Assembly (NCBI GenBank): GCA_002422225.1
Contig: DITX01000095.1
Location: 4,012 to 10,173, forward strand
Origin: Gammaproteobacteria bacterium UBA6173
GTDB taxonomy: Bacteria > Pseudomonadota > Gammaproteobacteria > Pseudomonadales > Pseudohongiellaceae
Direction: 5' to 3'
Length of the DNA stretch: 6,162 bases
The position numbers were made by a program, and so were the translations under genes. The notes below the pieces were generated by a model. That model saw nothing but the letters and a program-made list of their open reading frames with translations. It was not told the DNA's origin and made no database searches. Below are positions 5,105 through 6,162 of this stretch, in pieces; the stretch's first letter is position 1, and the number at the start of each line of letters is the position of its first letter.

Positions 5105-6162
5105 ATGAGTCTATGGCTCCATAAAACACAAGCATCGTACATGGTGATCGCACTGTGCGCGCCGCCATTATTCGCTTTGTTATTAGTTTTGCTTTTGCCA
5201 ACAATGGCTTATACCGTTTCGTTACTGTCATTTTTACTTCTTGTCACGGTGTTTGCGACCCGCGCCAATCTTTCAAGTGCCATACTTTGTGGTCTGACCA
5301 GCGCACTTTGCTTTAACTATTTTTTTACCGAGCCACGTTATAGCTTTGTTATGGCAGAGTTGAATGATGTGCTAACCGCCTTGGTTTTTCTGATTGTCTC
5401 CATGCTAATTGGTCATCAAACTGATTTGTTACGACGACGAATCGATGCTCAAGCAAACACTGACCGTGAGTTAGCGCGTGCACGGGCAGACAAAGATCGC
5501 GAATTGTTACGGACAGCGCTGACTTCCTCGTTATCGCATGACTTGAAAACACCGCTTGCTACCATTGTGGGTGCCGGGTCCACGCTGCTGGATTTGCGTC
5601 AGGACCTCACAGAGCAAGACCAGGTAGAGCTGGTCAAATCCATGCTGGAGGAATCCCGACGTTTGGAGAAATATATTCAGAATCTTCTGGATATGACACG
5701 CTTGGGTTATGGCGATTTGCCAATTGATCGCCAGACTATTGATTTATCAGAAATTATTAATGTGGTCAGAAAACGCATTATGCGTGCATGGCCTAATGCG
5801 CGGCTGGAGATTAGTCTACCGGAGTCACTTTCACCGCTTACAGTGCATCCGGCTTTGTTGGAGCAAGCCATTTATAATCTTGTCGACAACGCCGTAAAGT
5901 TTAACAGCTCTGGCGAGTCGGTTTCTATAAACGCCAGGCAGTCGGATGAAGCCATTGTGATTGATGTTGTTGATCATGGCCCAGGCATTCCTATGGTCAA
6001 TCGCGAAACCGCCTTCGATTTTTTTGAAACCTTGGGAAGAGGGGATCAACATCAGGCAGGCGAAGGATTGGGACTTGCAATTGCCAAAGGAATGATTGGT
6101 GCACATGGTGGAAAGTTGATGATATTGGATACCTTGAATGGCGATTCGGGTACTTGTATGAG
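5105..6162 (+). CDS. Compact KdpD-like sensor histidine kinase (DUF4118 + HisKA + HATPase), 3' end outside window
   Basis: The frame is open from ATG 5105 to the right edge: 352 codons, C-terminus missing. GGGA at 5094-5097 is 7 nt upstream. An in-frame ATG at 5072 would add 11 residues but has a poor ribosome binding site. Four hydrophobic segments (about 12-32, 36-52, 56-72, 86-103) and the motif NYFFTEPRYSF (71-81) match the DUF4118 membrane domain of KdpD. A charged, probably coiled-coil linker (about 107-135) leads to HisKA with SHDLKTP (phospho-acceptor H145). The ATPase domain shows the N box (YNLVDNAVKFN, N258 and N262), G1 (DHGPGIP, 290-296), F box (FDFFETLGRGD) and G2 (GEGLGLAIAKG, 319-329). 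It should autophosphorylate and pass phosphate to a response regulator, probably encoded beyond the right edge. Full KdpD kinases carry an N-terminal KdpD/Usp region and a GAF domain between membrane and kinase parts; both are absent here. A role in potassium or turgor sensing is therefore only inferred. Confidence 0.92.
   Translation, partial: MSLWLHKTQASYMVIALCAPPLFALLLVLLLPTMAYTVSLLSFLLLVTVFATRANLSSAILCGLTSALCFNYFFTEPRYSFVMAELNDVLTALVFLIVSMLIGHQTDLLRRRIDAQANTDRELARARADKDRELLRTALTSSLSHDLKTPLATIVGAGSTLLDLRQDLTEQDQVELVKSMLEESRRLEKYIQNLLDMTRLGYGDLPIDRQTIDLSEIINVVRKRIMRAWPNARLEISLPESLSPLTVHPALLEQAIYNLVDNAVKFNSSGESVSINARQSDEAIVIDVVDHGPGIPMVNRETAFDFFETLGRGDQHQAGEGLGLAIAKGMIGAHGGKLMILDTLNGDSGTCM

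Noticed and set aside
4804..5124. 106-residue plus-strand frame antisense to the HAD gene start
   Set aside because: It overlaps the conserved DLDGT region of the HAD gene on the other strand and shows no domain character.
5709..6106. Small frames overlapping the kinase gene on both strands
   Set aside because: They lie within the HisKA/HATPase coding region, whose motifs are clear in the main frame.

Overview
The window looks like a chromosomal segment of a Gram-negative bacterium of moderate GC content, most likely a gammaproteobacterium. The reasons are Sec-type signal peptides for periplasmic export, a KdpD-type histidine kinase, a Cof-type HAD phosphatase, and intergenic palindromic repeats. 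No gene is diagnostic of a genus, so the assignment is an inference.

Layout from left to right. (1) Positions 3-245 hold the last 80 codons of a gene that enters from the left. It may be the C-terminus of a SAM-dependent methyltransferase. (2) After a short gap with a candidate sigma-70-like promoter, 339-2765 encodes a large exported protein. It has a signal peptide, two DUF305-type helical units with HH motifs, an acidic linker, an LVIVD-type beta-propeller rich in His and Cys, and a helical C-terminal tail. (3) Positions 2805-2985 form a nested inverted repeat of about 180 bp, probably a non-autonomous palindromic or MITE-like element. (4) About 3072-4082 encodes an exported protein resembling the five-bladed propeller glycoside hydrolases (GH43/GH32/GH130 superfamily). 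Its start is uncertain because the open frame runs back into the inverted repeat. (5) Positions 4083-4146 separate two convergent genes and carry a 16-bp-period tandem repeat. (6) Positions 4147-4968, on the minus strand, encode a Cof-type HAD-IIB phosphatase. (7) Positions 5105-6162, divergent from the HAD gene and cut by the right edge, encode a compact sensor histidine kinase. It matches the membrane (DUF4118) and kinase parts of KdpD but has no N-terminal KdpD/Usp sensor domain and no GAF domain.

The two large plus-strand genes both appear to make secreted beta-propeller proteins and lie in the same direction. The palindromic element between them makes a simple operon doubtful. The HAD phosphatase and the kinase look like independent housekeeping or regulatory genes sharing a 136-bp divergent intergenic region. 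I see no phage genes, transposase, CRISPR array, tRNA or rRNA. The most noteworthy items are the DUF305-propeller fusion with its His/Cys-rich propeller, the nested palindromic element, the reduced KdpD-like kinase, and the short tandem repeat that spans two convergent stop codons.
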